NCBI GenBank assembly: GCA_022865545.1
Contig: JALHTA010000456.1
Coordinates: 1 to 23,361 of the forward strand
Direction: 5' to 3'
DNA: 23,361 bases
From: Actinomycetota bacterium
GTDB taxonomy: Bacteria; Actinomycetota; Humimicrobiia; Humimicrobiales; Humimicrobiaceae
The notes below the pieces were generated by a model. The model was given only the letters and a program-made list of their open reading frames with translations. It was not told the origin of the DNA and searched no databases. This document shows, in pieces, positions 23,117 to 23,361 of the stretch. The translations under genes were made by a program, and so were the position numbers. The number at the start of each line of letters is the position of its first letter. Positions within the stretch are counted from its first letter, which is position 1.

Positions 23117-23361
23117 GAGGCTAAAATCAAAAAGATTATATTCTGTGGTATTTCTTACCCTTGTGGTATTGATATCAGTTAGCCTGCTATTGTGGATAAA
23201 TTCTTTTACTTCGGTAGTAGTGGAAGCATTAAGAGAAGCTAGAATAAAAAGTATTCTGGAGTCGATATTTCCAGATCTTACAAGTTTTCAGGAATCTGAT
23301 GAGATTTTTGTAATACGTGAAGGTGAAAATATTGCCGGGTATGCCTTTGTTGCAGATGGAA
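23109..23361 (+). CDS. rnfG: Rnf electron transport complex subunit G (3' end outside window)
   Basis: The frame starts at ATG 23109 inside the rnfD stop region and stays open to the window edge, giving 84 residues. AGGGG at 23094-23098 lies 10 nt upstream. The short basic start and one hydrophobic helix (about residues 11-30), followed by a soluble segment with EALREAR, IFPDL and IAGYAFVADG, match the N-terminal part of RnfG. In RnfG the helix anchors a periplasm- or outside-facing FMN-binding domain. The flavinylated threonine would lie beyond the window. Position after rnfD supports the call; rnfE, rnfA and rnfB are expected next. Confidence 0.9.
   Translation, partial: MLKRLKSKRLYSVVFLTLVVLISVSLLLWINSFTSVVVEALREARIKSILESIFPDLTSFQESDEIFVIREGENIAGYAFVADG

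Overview
This is an AT-rich stretch (about 40% GC by eye; Arg mostly AGA/AGG, Ile often ATA) of a bacterial chromosome, densely packed with housekeeping and energy genes. No phage, IS transposase, CRISPR array, tRNA or rRNA was seen. The gene content points to a strict or oxygen-sensitive anaerobe: superoxide reductase (dfx), a flavodiiron O2/NO reductase (fprA), an Rnf ferredoxin:NAD+ oxidoreductase cluster, a B12-binding radical SAM enzyme and a Mo-cofactor gene. An LCP-family envelope protein and two lipoproteins favour a wall-bearing, perhaps monoderm, cell, but the sequence alone does not fix the phylum.

Region 1 (1-9262, + strand) is a de novo purine block: purL (5' end outside the window), purF, purM, purN, purH, then mobA for molybdenum cofactor. 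purF/purM overlap by 8 bp. Longer AT-rich gaps precede purF and purH. The large single-chain PurL resembles my recollection of the eukaryotic enzyme more than the E. coli one.

Region 2 (9410-12195, - strand) holds an RRM RNA-binding protein with a near-consensus promoter and a long leader, then a very strong hairpin terminator. After that come a B12-binding radical SAM protein and, 2 bp later, a SigA/RpoD-like sigma factor that appears to start with TTG.

Region 3 (12439-14945, + strand) is an oxygen-defence pair, desulfoferrodoxin and flavodiiron protein, separated by an intrinsic terminator. A DUF2400/TIGR02757 protein of unknown function follows.

Region 4 (14956-16381) is a single transcription unit with its own promoter and terminator. 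It encodes an unusual fusion: a membrane anchor, two DUF4214-like repeats and an LCP (LytR-CpsA-Psr) domain.

Region 5 (16453-23361) starts with a small cupin. It is translationally coupled to a lipoprotein of unknown function, followed by a COG4091-type protein (homoserine-dehydrogenase-like Rossmann domain plus SAF domain, the family that contains the alternative DXP reductoisomerase DRL). A palindromic 49-bp element then precedes apbE (flavin transferase lipoprotein), rnfC, rnfD and the start of rnfG. ApbE is expected to attach FMN covalently to RnfD and RnfG, so apbE-rnfCDG forms a coherent assembly unit.

I see no clear new defence or mobile system. The most unusual items are the DUF4214-LCP fusion, the radical SAM/sigma operon, the human-like PurL, the COG4091 gene beside Rnf, and the structured element upstream of apbE.
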